DNA of 64,000 bases. Source: Lysinibacillus_B sp050613145. GTDB lineage: Bacteria > Bacillota > Bacilli > Bacillales_A > Planococcaceae. The notes under the pieces are model-generated. The model worked only from the letters and a program-made list of their open reading frames with translations, searched no databases and had not been told where the DNA came from. This document shows positions 40,589 through 49,496 of the stretch, in pieces; positions within the stretch are counted from its first letter, which is position 1; every line of letters starts with the position of its first letter. Where the stretch lies: positions 2,666,001 to 2,730,000 of the forward strand of contig NZ_CP192507.1 of NCBI RefSeq assembly GCF_050613145.1, given 5' to 3'. Position numbers and translations under genes: made by a program.

Positions 40589-41281
40589 CTACAGTTTTTC
40601 AATCGCTTTTAATACAATCGCTGTTGAGTGCTTCGCAGCTACTGGTAAAAACTCGTCAAAGCTAATGTTGGACTCTTTGCCCGCAATATCAGATAATGCG
40701 CGAATCACAACAAAAGGCGTGCCAAATTGATGACAAACTTGTGCTACTGCTGCTGCTTCCATTTCAACTGCTTTCATTTGTGGGAAGTATTCGCGTACTT
40801 TCTCGACACGGACAGGATCATTCATAAATGAGTCACCTGAGCAGATTAAACCAACACCGTATTGGTGCTCACCTACTTCCATAACCGCCTCTTTCGCTAC
40901 TTCCATTAATTTTGCATCCGCTTTAAAACCAGCTGGCAACTGAGGCACTTGCCCCATTTCGTAGCCAAAAATTGTGACATCGACATCATGATGACGTACC
41001 TCGTCCGAAATCACAACAGCTCCTACTTCTAGCGCTGGATCATAACCACCTGCTGAGCCTGTATTAATGACAACATCCGGCTTGAATGTATCTAGTAAAA
41101 TCGTTGTAGACATGGCTGCATTCACTTTACCAATTCCACTTTTAAGAAGAACGACTTCTTTTCCTTCATAAGTACCTGTTGTGTACTCGCTATTTGCAAT
41201 TGTTTGCGTTTCTGTATTTGTTAGTGTGTTACGTAGAAGCTCTACTTCTTGCTCCATTGCACCGATTACAGCAATTTTCAT
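40589..41281 (-). CDS. mtnN: 5'-methylthioadenosine/S-adenosylhomocysteine nucleosidase
   Basis: 230 residues. The signature IGAMEQEVELL at the start carries the proton-donor Glu12; INTGSAGGYDP, VEMEAAAVAQVCHQFG (ribose-binding MEME-type site) and IRALSDIAG with the catalytic Asp follow. Cleaves MTA and SAH to adenine, recycling methionine and controlling methyl-cycle products. GGAGG site in front. Follows yrrS in the same direction, as in B. subtilis. Confidence 0.97.
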   Translation of the reverse strand: MKIAVIGAMEQEVELLRNTLTNTETQTIANSEYTTGTYEGKEVVLLKSGIGKVNAAMSTTILLDTFKPDVVINTGSAGGYDPALEVGAVVISDEVRHHDVDVTIFGYEMGQVPQLPAGFKADAKLMEVAKEAVMEVGEHQYGVGLICSGDSFMNDPVRVEKVREYFPQMKAVEMEAAAVAQVCHQFGTPFVVIRALSDIAGKESNISFDEFLPVAAKHSTAIVLKAIEKL

Positions 41282-41345
41282 TCGTCATTTCCTCCATTTC
41301 AAAACACTCTACTTAACATAATCAATCGAAGCAATCTATGTCAAG

Positions 41346-42041
41346 TTAATATGTCCCATCGAGCGTATTTAGCACCTCAACTTGGATTGGTTTCCAACCT
41401 TGTTGCTCTACCCATTCAATCGCCACGCGATATTTTTGCACTTTATCATTTGATGAAATGACAGCGATAGCGGATTGTGCATTCCCATTATTTTTGACCG
41501 ACCAAATAATCCCTTCTTGTTCATTGATCGGTATAACGGAATAAATAGCGCCTAATTTTTCTTGATAGTCAATATGGTTTGTGTCAAAGGTCGAACGATG
41601 CTCACCTGTTTGTGCCGTCGCATACGGCTGCCATGTTTCACTTGTCCAGACTTCATCAACAAGTGGATTATCTGATGCATTGACGACGTTTGAGCCTTGA
41701 TCAGTTTCTAGCTCCTCTTCCTCTTCTGTTGCTAGTTCAGTTTCTTCCTCTTCCGCTACTGGGTCATCCATATTACTTGGCTCTTTCGTTGTTTCTTCCG
41801 TTTCATCTACTACGCTAGAAGATTCGTTTTCTGTTCCTGAAGACGTTTCCTCCGTTTGTGCTTCTTCAACTACCTCATCATCATCCTGCATTGTAAAAAT
41901 TATAAATAAACTAATCACAATTAGCGCTGAAACAAGTGCAATTAAATAATTTAAAACGCGGTTCATTTTATCTTCTTTACGTCTCTTCGTACGTGTATTT
42001 CCTTGAGAACGGGTTAAATACTCCATTTCCTTTTTATCCAT
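41346..42041 (-). CDS. yrrS: YrrS family membrane protein (DUF1510)
   Basis: 231 residues from the ATG at 42041 behind AAGGGGGGAG. A basic N-terminus (TRTKRRKEDKMNRVLN) leads into one membrane helix (LIALVSALIVISLFIIF), then a long acidic linker of Glu/Ser/Thr (about residues 55-120) and a C-terminal DUF1510 domain (WQPYATAQTGEHRSTFD, later EWVEQQGWKPIQVEVL). In B. subtilis YrrS associates with penicillin-binding protein genes. Membrane-anchored, domain outside. Confidence 0.9.
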   Translation of the reverse strand: MDKKEMEYLTRSQGNTRTKRRKEDKMNRVLNYLIALVSALIVISLFIIFTMQDDDEVVEEAQTEETSSGTENESSSVVDETEETTKEPSNMDDPVAEEEETELATEEEEELETDQGSNVVNASDNPLVDEVWTSETWQPYATAQTGEHRSTFDTNHIDYQEKLGAIYSVIPINEQEGIIWSVKNNGNAQSAIAVISSNDKVQKYRVAIEWVEQQGWKPIQVEVLNTLDGTY

Positions 42042-42150
42042 GTAGCTCCCCCCCTTACGTCTCATTATTTTATCAATACTCACAACCGTTGCCTATTAGA
42101 AAGCTTAACTCTCCTACTGAAAATAAAGATAGTTGTTGTTATCAAAGAAG

Positions 42151-42189
42151 AAAAAAGTTGTTCCTGCTTAACGACAGAAACAACTTTTT
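42151..42189 (-). terminator. greA terminator
   Basis: AAAAAGTTGTT / AACAACTTTTT stem directly after the greA stop. Confidence 0.85.
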
Positions 42190-42193
42190 AATA

Positions 42194-42688
42194 TTATTTA
42201 ATTTCTAAAATAACTACTTCCATATCTCCGCCTGGTGTTGTCAGTTTTACTTTGTCGCTGACTTTATGACCCATTAATGCTTTTGCCATTGGTGAGTCAT
42301 TTGAGATACGGCCTTCTGCTGGATCTGCTTCTGCAGAACCGACAATTTTATATGATTCTGGCTCGCCCTCTGGTTCGCCATCCTCTAATACGTCAAATGT
42401 CACTGTACGACCAAGTGATACTAAAAGCTCTGTATTATCATCTTGTTCGTCAGAAATAATTAAGGCATTACGAAGCATCGATTCAATCGTTGAAATACGA
42501 CCTTCTACAAAGCCTTGCTCTTCTTTAGCTGAATCGTACTCTGAGTTCTCTGAAAGGTCACCGAAAGAACGTGCGATTTTAATACGCTCTACTACTTCTT
42601 TACGTTTAACCGTTTTTAAAATTTCTAATTCTTCTTCTAATTTTGCTTTCCCGTCTAACGTCATTGGGTATTGTTTTTCGTTCGACAA
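42194..42688 (-). CDS. greA: Transcription elongation factor GreA
   Basis: 164 residues starting at a TTG (42688) behind AAGGAG; the upstream ATG at 42730 is not supported. N-terminal coiled coil (MTLDGKAKLEEELEILKTVKRKEVVERIKIARSFGDLSENSEYDSAKEEQG) carries the acidic tip DLSENSEYD; C-terminal FKBP-like domain ends with DKVKLTTPGGDMEVVIL. It rescues backtracked RNA polymerase by stimulating transcript cleavage. Confidence 0.97.
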   Translation of the reverse strand: MSNEKQYPMTLDGKAKLEEELEILKTVKRKEVVERIKIARSFGDLSENSEYDSAKEEQGFVEGRISTIESMLRNALIISDEQDDNTELLVSLGRTVTFDVLEDGEPEGEPESYKIVGSAEADPAEGRISNDSPMAKALMGHKVSDKVKLTTPGGDMEVVILEIK

Positions 42689-42809
42689 AATACTCACTCC
42701 TTCATCATGCTTGAAAACATTACTATACACCTTAAATTTTAAAATGCAATCGTTTTCTTTTTAAAATAGTCGTCTACATAGCATAAAACCCGACTACTAG
42801 CTATGTATA

Positions 42810-42842
42810 TGATAACGCACGTCCAAAAAGACATGCGTTATG
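42810..42842 (-). terminator. udk terminator
   Basis: ATAACGCACGTC / GACATGCGTTAT stem with a CAAAAA loop between udk and greA. Confidence 0.75.
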
Positions 42843-42946
42843 TTTCATGCTTGTAATCGAATTTTATGTGTATGTTTATGAATCATTACTTTGTCTTTAT
42901 ACAAATATAATGAAATGAAAAATAATGTCAATACCAATCCATCATA

Positions 42947-43582
42947 TTATACATTCGAACCAGTTTCAAGAATTGTTTTAATTTTTGTAACCATTAAATC
43001 GATCGCTACGCCGTTATCTCCACCTTCAGGGATAATGACATCTGCATAACGCTTTGTCGGTTCAATAAACATATTATGCATCGGACGAACAGCTGTTAAA
43101 TATTGCTCAATGACAGAATCGGCTGTACGTCCTCGCTCTTTAATATCCCGCTCAATCCGACGAATTATACGCAAATCGGAATCCGTATCTACAAATAGTT
43201 TAATATCCATCAACTCTCGAAGGCGCTCATCATCTAATACTAAAATTCCTTCTATGATAATCACGTCTTTCGGTTCAACGTTAATCACATCTGTAGAGCG
43301 TGTATGCTGCACATAATCATATACCGGCTTTTCGATTGGTTCACGATTTAATAGCGTATGAATATGCTCGATTAATAAATCGGTATCGAACGCTAACGGA
43401 TGATCGTAATTTGTGTTTAAACGTTCTTCAAATGTCATATGACTTTGATCTTTATAATAATAATCTTGCTCAATCACGACAACGGAATGATCGCGGAACA
43501 CTTCATAAATGGCACGCGTCACACTTGTCTTTCCTGAACATGATCCACCGGCAATGCCAATGACTACTGGACGCTTACTCAT
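42947..43582 (-). CDS. udk: Uridine kinase
   Basis: 211 residues. P-loop IAGGSCSGKTSVTRAI at residue 10, VIEQDYYYKDQSHMTFEERLNTNYDHPLAFD with the catalytic Asp, IIEGILVLDDERLRELMDIKLFVDTDSDLRIIRRIERD lid. Phosphorylates uridine and cytidine in salvage. Its start overlaps the trhP2 stop by one base, so it is in the trmR-trhP operon. Confidence 0.97.
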   Translation of the reverse strand: MSKRPVVIGIAGGSCSGKTSVTRAIYEVFRDHSVVVIEQDYYYKDQSHMTFEERLNTNYDHPLAFDTDLLIEHIHTLLNREPIEKPVYDYVQHTRSTDVINVEPKDVIIIEGILVLDDERLRELMDIKLFVDTDSDLRIIRRIERDIKERGRTADSVIEQYLTAVRPMHNMFIEPTKRYADVIIPEGGDNGVAIDLMVTKIKTILETGSNV

Positions 43583-44862
43583 TACTTTTTGTTCTCCTTA
43601 CGCATCATGTTAAATTTCGAAAGCGGACGATCTACTTTGAATTTTAAAATTTGTAGTGGATGACGCGCTACATCTAACTCATTGCCTTCTTCATCCCAAA
43701 GTTGGTCTACTGTCATTTGGAATGTTTCGATATCTGGACCAAAGAACTCCACTGTATCGCCTGGCTTAAAGTAGTTACGTTGCTCCATTGTTACCATTTG
43801 TGTTTCCGCATCATAATCAAGCACAAGTCCTGCGAAATCCCATTTTGGTTTCGATGCATGGAAGCCGAACATTTGCTGCTTATAACTTGGCTCAGACTCA
43901 AAGAATGCAGAAGCTGTTGCACGGATTGCACAGCGAGATAATTCTTCTAGCCACTCTTTTTTAATTTGGAAGTTTTCAGGGTCTGCACAGTATGCATCAA
44001 TCACTTTACGGTAAACAGAAATAACTGTTGCTACGTAGTGAATGGATTTCATACGCCCTTCCACTTTTAACGAATCAATGCCAAGCTCAATCATATGTGG
44101 AATCGATTCAATTAATTTTAAATCTTTTGGACTCATCGCAAACGGCGCGTCGCTTTCATTAAATAGCGCTACTTCTTCACCGTCTTTATTTTCATATAAG
44201 TCATAGTCCCAACGACAAGACTGACAGCAACCACCACGGTTTGAGTCACGCGCTGTCATATGGTTAGATAGTACACAACGACCAGAGTAAGCGATACACA
44301 TCGCACCATGTACGAAGGCCTCGATTTCAATATCGACTTCCTCTTTCATTTTGTGCATTTCTTCTGCACCGACTTCACGTGCTAATACTACACGATGTAA
44401 GCCTTCTTCCTTCCAGTACTTGACTGCTTTCCAGTTTGAAAGCGATTGCTGTGTTGAAAGATGGATTTCAAGTTTGGGTGCAACACGGCGGCACGTTTCA
44501 ATAATTAACGGGTCTGCTACGATAATCCCCGTCACACCTGCCCCTTCGATTGCTTGTAGGTACTCTTCCAGACCTTCCATGTTTTCGTTATGCGCGAAAA
44601 TATTTGTTGTCACGTATACGACCGCACCATATTTTTTCGCAAACTCCACACCTTCAGCCATCTCTTCGATTGTGAAGTTATCCGCATTGGAGCGTAAGCC
44701 GAATTCCTGACCACCAATAAATACAGCGTCAGCACCGTAATGAACGGCTATTTTTAATTTTTCAAGGCTCCCAGCAGGCGCTAAAAGCTCAGGCTTTTTC
44801 GTAATCACTGTCTTGCCATCAATTGTTTCACGAATTTTTTCGTTTTGAATTAACTGTAACAT
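43582..44862 (-). CDS. trhP2: tRNA U34 hydroxylation protein TrhP2 (U32 family, YrrO)
   Basis: 426 residues, peptidase U32 family. TIM-barrel start KPELLAPAGSLEKLKIAVHYGADAVFIGG, the U32 signature EIEAFVHGAMCIAYSGRCVLS, and Cys clusters (GGCCQSCRW) that can bind an iron-sulfur cluster. The C-terminal beta domain contains NYFKPGDTVEFFGP. With TrhP1 it makes 5-hydroxyuridine at tRNA position 34 using a prephenate-dependent route, and TrmR then methylates it. AAAGGAG site. Confidence 0.93.
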   Translation of the reverse strand: MLQLIQNEKIRETIDGKTVITKKPELLAPAGSLEKLKIAVHYGADAVFIGGQEFGLRSNADNFTIEEMAEGVEFAKKYGAVVYVTTNIFAHNENMEGLEEYLQAIEGAGVTGIIVADPLIIETCRRVAPKLEIHLSTQQSLSNWKAVKYWKEEGLHRVVLAREVGAEEMHKMKEEVDIEIEAFVHGAMCIAYSGRCVLSNHMTARDSNRGGCCQSCRWDYDLYENKDGEEVALFNESDAPFAMSPKDLKLIESIPHMIELGIDSLKVEGRMKSIHYVATVISVYRKVIDAYCADPENFQIKKEWLEELSRCAIRATASAFFESEPSYKQQMFGFHASKPKWDFAGLVLDYDAETQMVTMEQRNYFKPGDTVEFFGPDIETFQMTVDQLWDEEGNELDVARHPLQILKFKVDRPLSKFNMMRKENKK

Positions 44863-44877
44863 CTCCGCCGCTCCTTT

Positions 44878-45810
44878 CTAGTACACTGTTTCCTTGAAGA
44901 TAAAGCCAGTATCAAGCGGGCGTAATGCTGGTTGAATTTCTTCAATTTGTGCAAATAAATCATCTTTTATGTCTTCATACGCTTCTTCGCCTTGATCGAA
45001 ATACGTATCGATCGCTTGGCGATATAAGCTTGTTACTTTAACAATGTAATCATACGATTGCAATACGCCATCGAATTTTAAAGAATCGATGCCTGCTTCA
45101 AATAATTCGCCTAGCTCATCAATGATACACATATCATTTGGTGAAAAAATATGCGTACCGTTCAAATCTTCGTAAATCGGGTATTTGTTTTTACGCTCTT
45201 TATCATGTAAGAACATGTTTTTATTTTCTTTGCGATTTTCGATTTCCATCGCTTGGTCACGATATAAGAAATAGTTCCCTAAAAGTGAACGCTTTGATTG
45301 GAACATACAAGTCATTCCGTGTACTTGTACTTCGATTTCCGCCTTGGCATTTTCTTTAATTTCTGTTACTTCTTCAAATGACAATTCACGTGCAAGTACC
45401 GCACGTTCTGCGCCACGCTCCGCCCAATAATTTACTTGGAACCAGTTTGTTGCAATCGTTTCTGGATTCCAGTGAAGCGGAATCGTAATACCTAACTCAC
45501 GTACTGCCATGACAACAGCCGGATCGCCAAATAATAACGCATCAACGCCGATACGTTGCATTTCTTTTAAATAGCTATCTAACGCCTCTAAACGATCGTT
45601 ATGGAATAAAGCATTCACGGCTACGTACACTTTCTTTCCAGCTTCATGCACGATTTTTGTTGCTTCTTCTACTTGGGCTACGGTAAAGTCTCCAGCTAAA
45701 CGTAAGCCAAATTGTTGTTCACCAATTACAAACGCATCTGCTCCAGCTTTTAGTAAGTCTTGGATATGTTCAACAGATTGCGGTGTTACTAATAATTCAG
45801 GTTTTTTCAC
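44878..45810 (-). CDS. trhP1: tRNA U34 hydroxylation protein TrhP1 (U32 family, YrrN)
   Basis: 310 residues starting with a GTG (45810) behind GAGGTGA; the frame extends upstream into trmR without support. A shorter U32 protein: KPELLVTPQSVEHIQDLLKAGADAFVIG, then EIEVQVHGMTCMFQSKRSLLGNYF and a single-domain end without the beta extension. Works with TrhP2 next to it (B. subtilis yrrN). Confidence 0.9.
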   Translation of the reverse strand: MKKPELLVTPQSVEHIQDLLKAGADAFVIGEQQFGLRLAGDFTVAQVEEATKIVHEAGKKVYVAVNALFHNDRLEALDSYLKEMQRIGVDALLFGDPAVVMAVRELGITIPLHWNPETIATNWFQVNYWAERGAERAVLARELSFEEVTEIKENAKAEIEVQVHGMTCMFQSKRSLLGNYFLYRDQAMEIENRKENKNMFLHDKERKNKYPIYEDLNGTHIFSPNDMCIIDELGELFEAGIDSLKFDGVLQSYDYIVKVTSLYRQAIDTYFDQGEEAYEDIKDDLFAQIEEIQPALRPLDTGFIFKETVY

Positions 45811-45815
45811 TGTTG

Positions 45816-46448
45816 TCACCTCTTCAAACAAATTAACAAGCCGTCACCAATTGGGAAAAATGCGCTCGTGTAGTCAGGATGCTGCATAATCCAATCGGTA
45901 AACGTCTTTAAATTGCGAATCATTGTTCTTTTTCTTCTCGGCACTTCTTTTATATCTAAATCAGATAAACCGTGCATATACATATTGTCAATGTATAATA
46001 CCCCGCCCGATGGTACAAGCGGTGCATATTTCTCAAAAAACTTTTGGTATTGCCCTTTTGCTGCATCAATAAAAACCGCGTCATACGTAGACTGAACTTG
46101 TTCAACATCTACTTCTAACGCATCCCCCTCAATCACCGTAATGCGCTCTGCTACTTCAGAACGAGCAATAAATTCGCGGGCATGCGCTACACGTGTCTCA
46201 TCACGTTCAACCGTTACGATTTGCACTTCTGGTAACGCTAACGCCATCCGCATTGCTGAATAACCAATCGCCGTACCAATTTCTAATATCGTCTTTGGCT
46301 GTTGAATACGTAACAATTGATTTAACGCTTCAATACCGGAAAGCTGCATAATCGGTACATGATTAGCTGCTGCAAATTGCTCCATTTCGAGTAGTAGTTC
46401 ATTACGTGGTTGAATGAAGGAATGAATATAAGCATCTGATAATTCCAT
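45816..46448 (-). CDS. trmR: tRNA 5-hydroxyuridine methyltransferase TrmR
   Basis: 210 residues, O-methyltransferase family (YrrM). Motif I is ILEIGTAIGYSAMRMA, followed by IVTVERDETRVAHAREFI, the metal-site DAVFIDAAKGQYQKFFE and LYIDNMYMHG. It methylates ho5U34 to mo5U34 in tRNA, improving wobble decoding. First of the trmR-trhP1-trhP2-udk group; ribosome binding site AAGGAG. Confidence 0.92.
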   Translation of the reverse strand: MELSDAYIHSFIQPRNELLLEMEQFAAANHVPIMQLSGIEALNQLLRIQQPKTILEIGTAIGYSAMRMALALPEVQIVTVERDETRVAHAREFIARSEVAERITVIEGDALEVDVEQVQSTYDAVFIDAAKGQYQKFFEKYAPLVPSGGVLYIDNMYMHGLSDLDIKEVPRRKRTMIRNLKTFTDWIMQHPDYTSAFFPIGDGLLICLKR

Positions 46449-46860
46449 TCAAAAACTCCTTACCATTCACTTTGACAGTTTGTAGGGATTGTTGAAGATG
46501 AGAGAGGTAGGCATACAAAAAGAAGGACCAATTAAAGGACCTTTTCTGTTGATAGGTTCACATTGTGCGAAGAAATCAAGACTCCCCTGCTCTATTGCTT
46601 CAAGACAATCGATACAGTAGTTTAATTAGAAAGACACCTGTCGATCAAAATAGGTCGATAGGATGTCCTTTCTTATGTGGATTTCCTTAAAATTTATACT
46701 TTCTAATCCACCAAGAAAAGTGCATTCAAAGTAGCCGCAACGACATACAGCTATCAACGAATGCCTAAATATCCATAAAAAAAATCACTACTAATAATAG
46801 CACGAAAATAGAAGGAATGCGAATAATCTTTACTCGACTCCTTCTATTTATACATTAGTG
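46449..46860. other. Gap between trmR and mltG with three hairpins
   Basis: No gene. Hairpins: AAAGAAGGACC / GGACCTTTT (46518-46547); a bulged stem GACACCTGTCGA / TCGATAGGATGTC (46631-46672); and AATAGAAGGA / TCCTTCTATT (46807-46852), the last directly after the mltG stop and its likely terminator. Confidence 0.6.
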
Positions 46861-47979
46861 CTATTGAATATATTTCGCTACATTGCTTAAATGTTCTTCA
46901 TACGTTTTCGCAAAGTGGTTATTCCCTTCTTTATCTGCAAGGAAATATAAGTATTCCGTATCGCTTGGACTAATCGCTGCTTCTAGCGATATTTTTCCTG
47001 GTGAAGAAATTGGCCCTGGCGTTAAACCGGTATGCTTGTACGTATTGTACGGATCTTCTACTTCTAAATCTGCATATAGCACACGATCTTTATGCTCACC
47101 TAAAGCATATAAAACAGTAGGGTCTGTTTGCAGAGGCATATCAATGTCTAAACGATTGTAAAATACACTCGCAATCGTTTCACGGTCCGTTTGAGCTGTC
47201 GCCTCTTCCTCTAATAAAGAAGCAAATGTCACAAACTCATGTACAGACATGCCCAGTCCTTCAAAGCCCGCTTTATAATTCATCACCATCGTATCCATCG
47301 CAGAAATCATCGTTTCAATAATGGATTCGAGTGTTGGGTTTTCCTCATAGAAAGGATATGTCGCTGGATATAAATACCCTTCAAGTGGATAACGCACATT
47401 TTCACCTAAAATGTCTGTTGTTAATAAATTCGGATACTCCGCCATCATGATCTCAATAAAGGATTTATCCGTTACTTTTGTTATAAATTCTTCTGCTGTA
47501 AAATCTGTTTTTTTCTCAATAACATTAGCTATTTGCTCAAGATTTAACCCTTCAGGTATCGTAATAGCAAAAAGCGGCTCACGATAAACCTTTCCTGTTT
47601 TTAAGCTTTCGATAATTTCATCTAGCGTCATCGCCTTTGTCATTTGATAGTTACCAGCTTGAAATTGTGATTCATTTTTAAACTTTGCATAGTATTTAAA
47701 AATACGTGCATCTTTAATAATGCCCTTTTTCTCTAAAACTTTGGATATGGATGTGACCCCTGACCCCATTGGAATTTCAACGGCAATTTCTTCTGTTGAT
47801 TCTGGATCAAGTGGTTCAAGCGCTGATGTAATATAGCTATAAGCCGCAAAGCCGCCAATCGCTACAATTAATAAAAAGATAAGTGCTACAATTGATACAA
47901 TTTTACGCACGATTTTAACCTCGCTTTTGCGCTCTCTCATTTTTTCAAGCATTTCTTGTTTTTTTGCTTCATTATCCAC
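46861..47979 (-). CDS. mltG: Endolytic transglycosylase MltG
   Basis: 372 residues from a GTG behind AAGGGGGGG; a further ATG upstream (48006) is less likely. Cytoplasmic head, one membrane helix (about 30-52), then a LysM-like/YceG domain with IPEGLNLEQIANVIEKK and the catalytic region FVTFASLLEEEA (conserved Glu) and LQTDPTVLYALG, ending NTYKHTGLTPGPISSPG. It cuts nascent glycan strands and sets their length. Orthologue of yrrL. Confidence 0.95.
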   Translation of the reverse strand: MDNEAKKQEMLEKMRERKSEVKIVRKIVSIVALIFLLIVAIGGFAAYSYITSALEPLDPESTEEIAVEIPMGSGVTSISKVLEKKGIIKDARIFKYYAKFKNESQFQAGNYQMTKAMTLDEIIESLKTGKVYREPLFAITIPEGLNLEQIANVIEKKTDFTAEEFITKVTDKSFIEIMMAEYPNLLTTDILGENVRYPLEGYLYPATYPFYEENPTLESIIETMISAMDTMVMNYKAGFEGLGMSVHEFVTFASLLEEEATAQTDRETIASVFYNRLDIDMPLQTDPTVLYALGEHKDRVLYADLEVEDPYNTYKHTGLTPGPISSPGKISLEAAISPSDTEYLYFLADKEGNNHFAKTYEEHLSNVAKYIQ

Positions 47980-48119
47980 GGGTTCCCCCCCTTTTTTCCC
48001 TTTCAATATGATACAAGATTTTTAGTAGAGAGACAAATAAAACATAAGTTCATACTCGTAATGAGGAAAAATATATTCTAAAAATACTAGTATGATAAAA
48101 CTAAAATATAATGGTAGCC

Positions 48120-48285
48120 TCCTCGCTTTGCCAGAGCCTACACAGGAGCTAAAACAGGCGTGGCCTGTTTTAGCTCCTATTCCTGCTCCTGACGCTTACG
48201 CTTTCGTCGCAAAGAAAATCTTGGCTCCTGTAGCTATGGCGCGCTACGGCAAAAGTGAATACTTCTCTATGTGCTAGAAAAATAT
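48120..48285. repeat. Modular hairpin repeats, GCTCCTG type
   Basis: A perfect 16-bp inverted repeat (AGGAGCTAAAACAGGC / GCCTGTTTTAGCTCCT, loop GTG) at 48145-48179, followed by units starting GCTCCTG: GCTCCTGACGCTTACGCTTT then CGTCGCAAAGAAAATC, and GCTCCTGTAGC...GCTACGGCAAAAG. The CGCTTTCGTCGCAAA core is also inside repeat A, and the units resemble the tandem units at 49821-49931. Confidence 0.7.
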
Positions 48286-48462
48286 TTCTCTTATCTAAAA
48301 GACATCATTTTCTTTCAGTTTGCATGTAGCGTCATCTAGCTCCTGTAATCTCTGAGGATATTTATTATTTTTCAGCAACCTATTTTTTATTGAACAATAG
48401 TTGCTTGTAGCGGAGGCACGAGAGTGTAACTGACGGCATGCGCCTTTCGCTACAGAGCAATG

Positions 48463-48665
48463 TTTTTCTGCACCGGAAGTGAAGCGGCAGGTGCAAAGCT
48501 TCCTACGGGAAAAGCGAGTCAATCAAGACCCCGCAGGAAATTTATTTGCGACGAAAGCGTAGCGACAGGAGCACCGAAGCATGAGCGACGAGGAGGCTTG
48601 ATCTCGCCCGTGGAAAGCGAGTGCCGGAGCGAAAAGCAACGGTTACTCAAATGGTAATATATATT
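48463..48665 (+). repeat. Intergenic repeat family A, copy 3
   Basis: Same orientation as copy 1 at 105-335, about 80 percent alike by eye across CCTACGGGAA, the CCCCGCAGGAAATTTATTTG core, CGACGAAAGCG, GACAGGAGCACCGA, GAGCGACGAGGAGGCT, GCCCGTGGAAAGCGAG, CAACGGTTAC and the closing TTACTCATTAT. Lies in a 770-bp gene-free stretch upstream of mltG. Confidence 0.85.
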
Positions 48666-48693
48666 TGGATATTTACTCATTATAAATTAATAT

Positions 48694-48730
48694 AAAAAGC
48701 GTAGCTCCAAACTGCTGAGCTACGCTTTTT
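48694..48730. terminator. Terminator after the tandem DUF1292 gene
   Basis: AAAAAGCGTAGCTC / GAGCTACGCTTTTT, a perfect 14-bp stem with a 9-base loop. Confidence 0.9.
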
Positions 48731-48751
48731 AGTATGACCAAACTATACAAT

Positions 48752-49273
48752 TTATTGTTCTTTATCCGTTAAAGAAGTAAGAATTTCTTCTACCATTGCC
48801 CATTCTTCTTCCGTTTCAATTGGTACAAGGTCGATAATCATACCGCTTTCATCAGCTTCGTAAGCCGAGGCGAAAATCTCTGTTTTTTCTTCGTCATCTG
48901 CTAATCCATAAAATAGATAGTTTTTGCCGTTTGCTTCAAAGCGGTGAAGGACTTGGCATACGACATCTTCTCCATCTTCACCTGCTACTGTGAAGAAGTT
49001 TAATTGGTCTTGGTCAAACTCAGCGACAAGTGTATTTAATACTTCCTCTACCATTGCCCATTCTTCTTCCGTTTCTAAATCCTCGAAACTAGCCATCTCG
49101 CCATTTTCATCTAATTCGTAACGTAGTGCCGTTATATCTGAAGTACTTTCACCATTTACATTAATTAATGTAAATAGCACATAAGAATGCTCATCCGTTT
49201 CAAAGTTAAATACGACACGACAGCGCTGCTCTTCACCTGCGTCATTTGTTAAAATAAAAATTTGTTCATCCAT
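48752..49273 (-). CDS. Tandem DUF1292 (YrzB-like) protein
   Basis: 173 residues from the ATG at 49273 behind AAGGAGG. Two DUF1292 domains in tandem: residues about 1-80 (ILTNDAGEEQRCRVVFNFETDEHSYVLFTL ... ETEEEWAMVEEVL) and about 88-170 (TVAGEDGEDVVCQVLHRFEANGKNYLFYGL ... ETEEEWAMVEEIL). Both halves end in nearly the same EEEWAMVEE helix, so it arose by duplication or fusion. Very acidic, soluble. It follows a single-domain yrzB. The usual Bacillus gene has only one domain. Function of the family is unknown. Confidence 0.88.
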   Translation of the reverse strand: MDEQIFILTNDAGEEQRCRVVFNFETDEHSYVLFTLINVNGESTSDITALRYELDENGEMASFEDLETEEEWAMVEEVLNTLVAEFDQDQLNFFTVAGEDGEDVVCQVLHRFEANGKNYLFYGLADDEEKTEIFASAYEADESGMIIDLVPIETEEEWAMVEEILTSLTDKEQ

Positions 49274-49296
49274 ACAAAAAACCTCCTTAAATAAGA

Positions 49297-49430
49297 AAAG
49301 CGCAAGCGCCCTCTCTAGCCCCGACATGCGTTGGAGAAAGGCTCACAGTGTACTTGCCTTGCCACACGAAGAGACTTTCGAAACGTCACGAGGGGCTGGT
49401 CCGCTTGCGCTAGACACTCTTTAAACTAGA
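49297..49430. repeat. REP-like palindromic element
   Basis: Long imperfect hairpin: outer arms AAGCGCAAGCGCC and GGTCCGCTTGCGCT, then AGCCCCGAC / GAGGGGCT, with a 70-base variable loop. Elements beginning AAGCGCAAGCGCC and AGCCCCGACA are familiar as small dispersed repeats in Bacillaceae genomes. Lies between the two DUF1292 genes. Confidence 0.7.
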
Positions 49431-49496
49431 AAAATTTTATACTTTCGTATCTTTTAAAAAAATAAGGAGGAGAGTGCCCTCTCCCCCTACATCTTA

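Noticed and set aside
48295..48657. Open frames on both strands (65-75 codons)
   Set aside because: They fall in repeat A copy 3 and flanking hairpins and lack ribosome binding sites.
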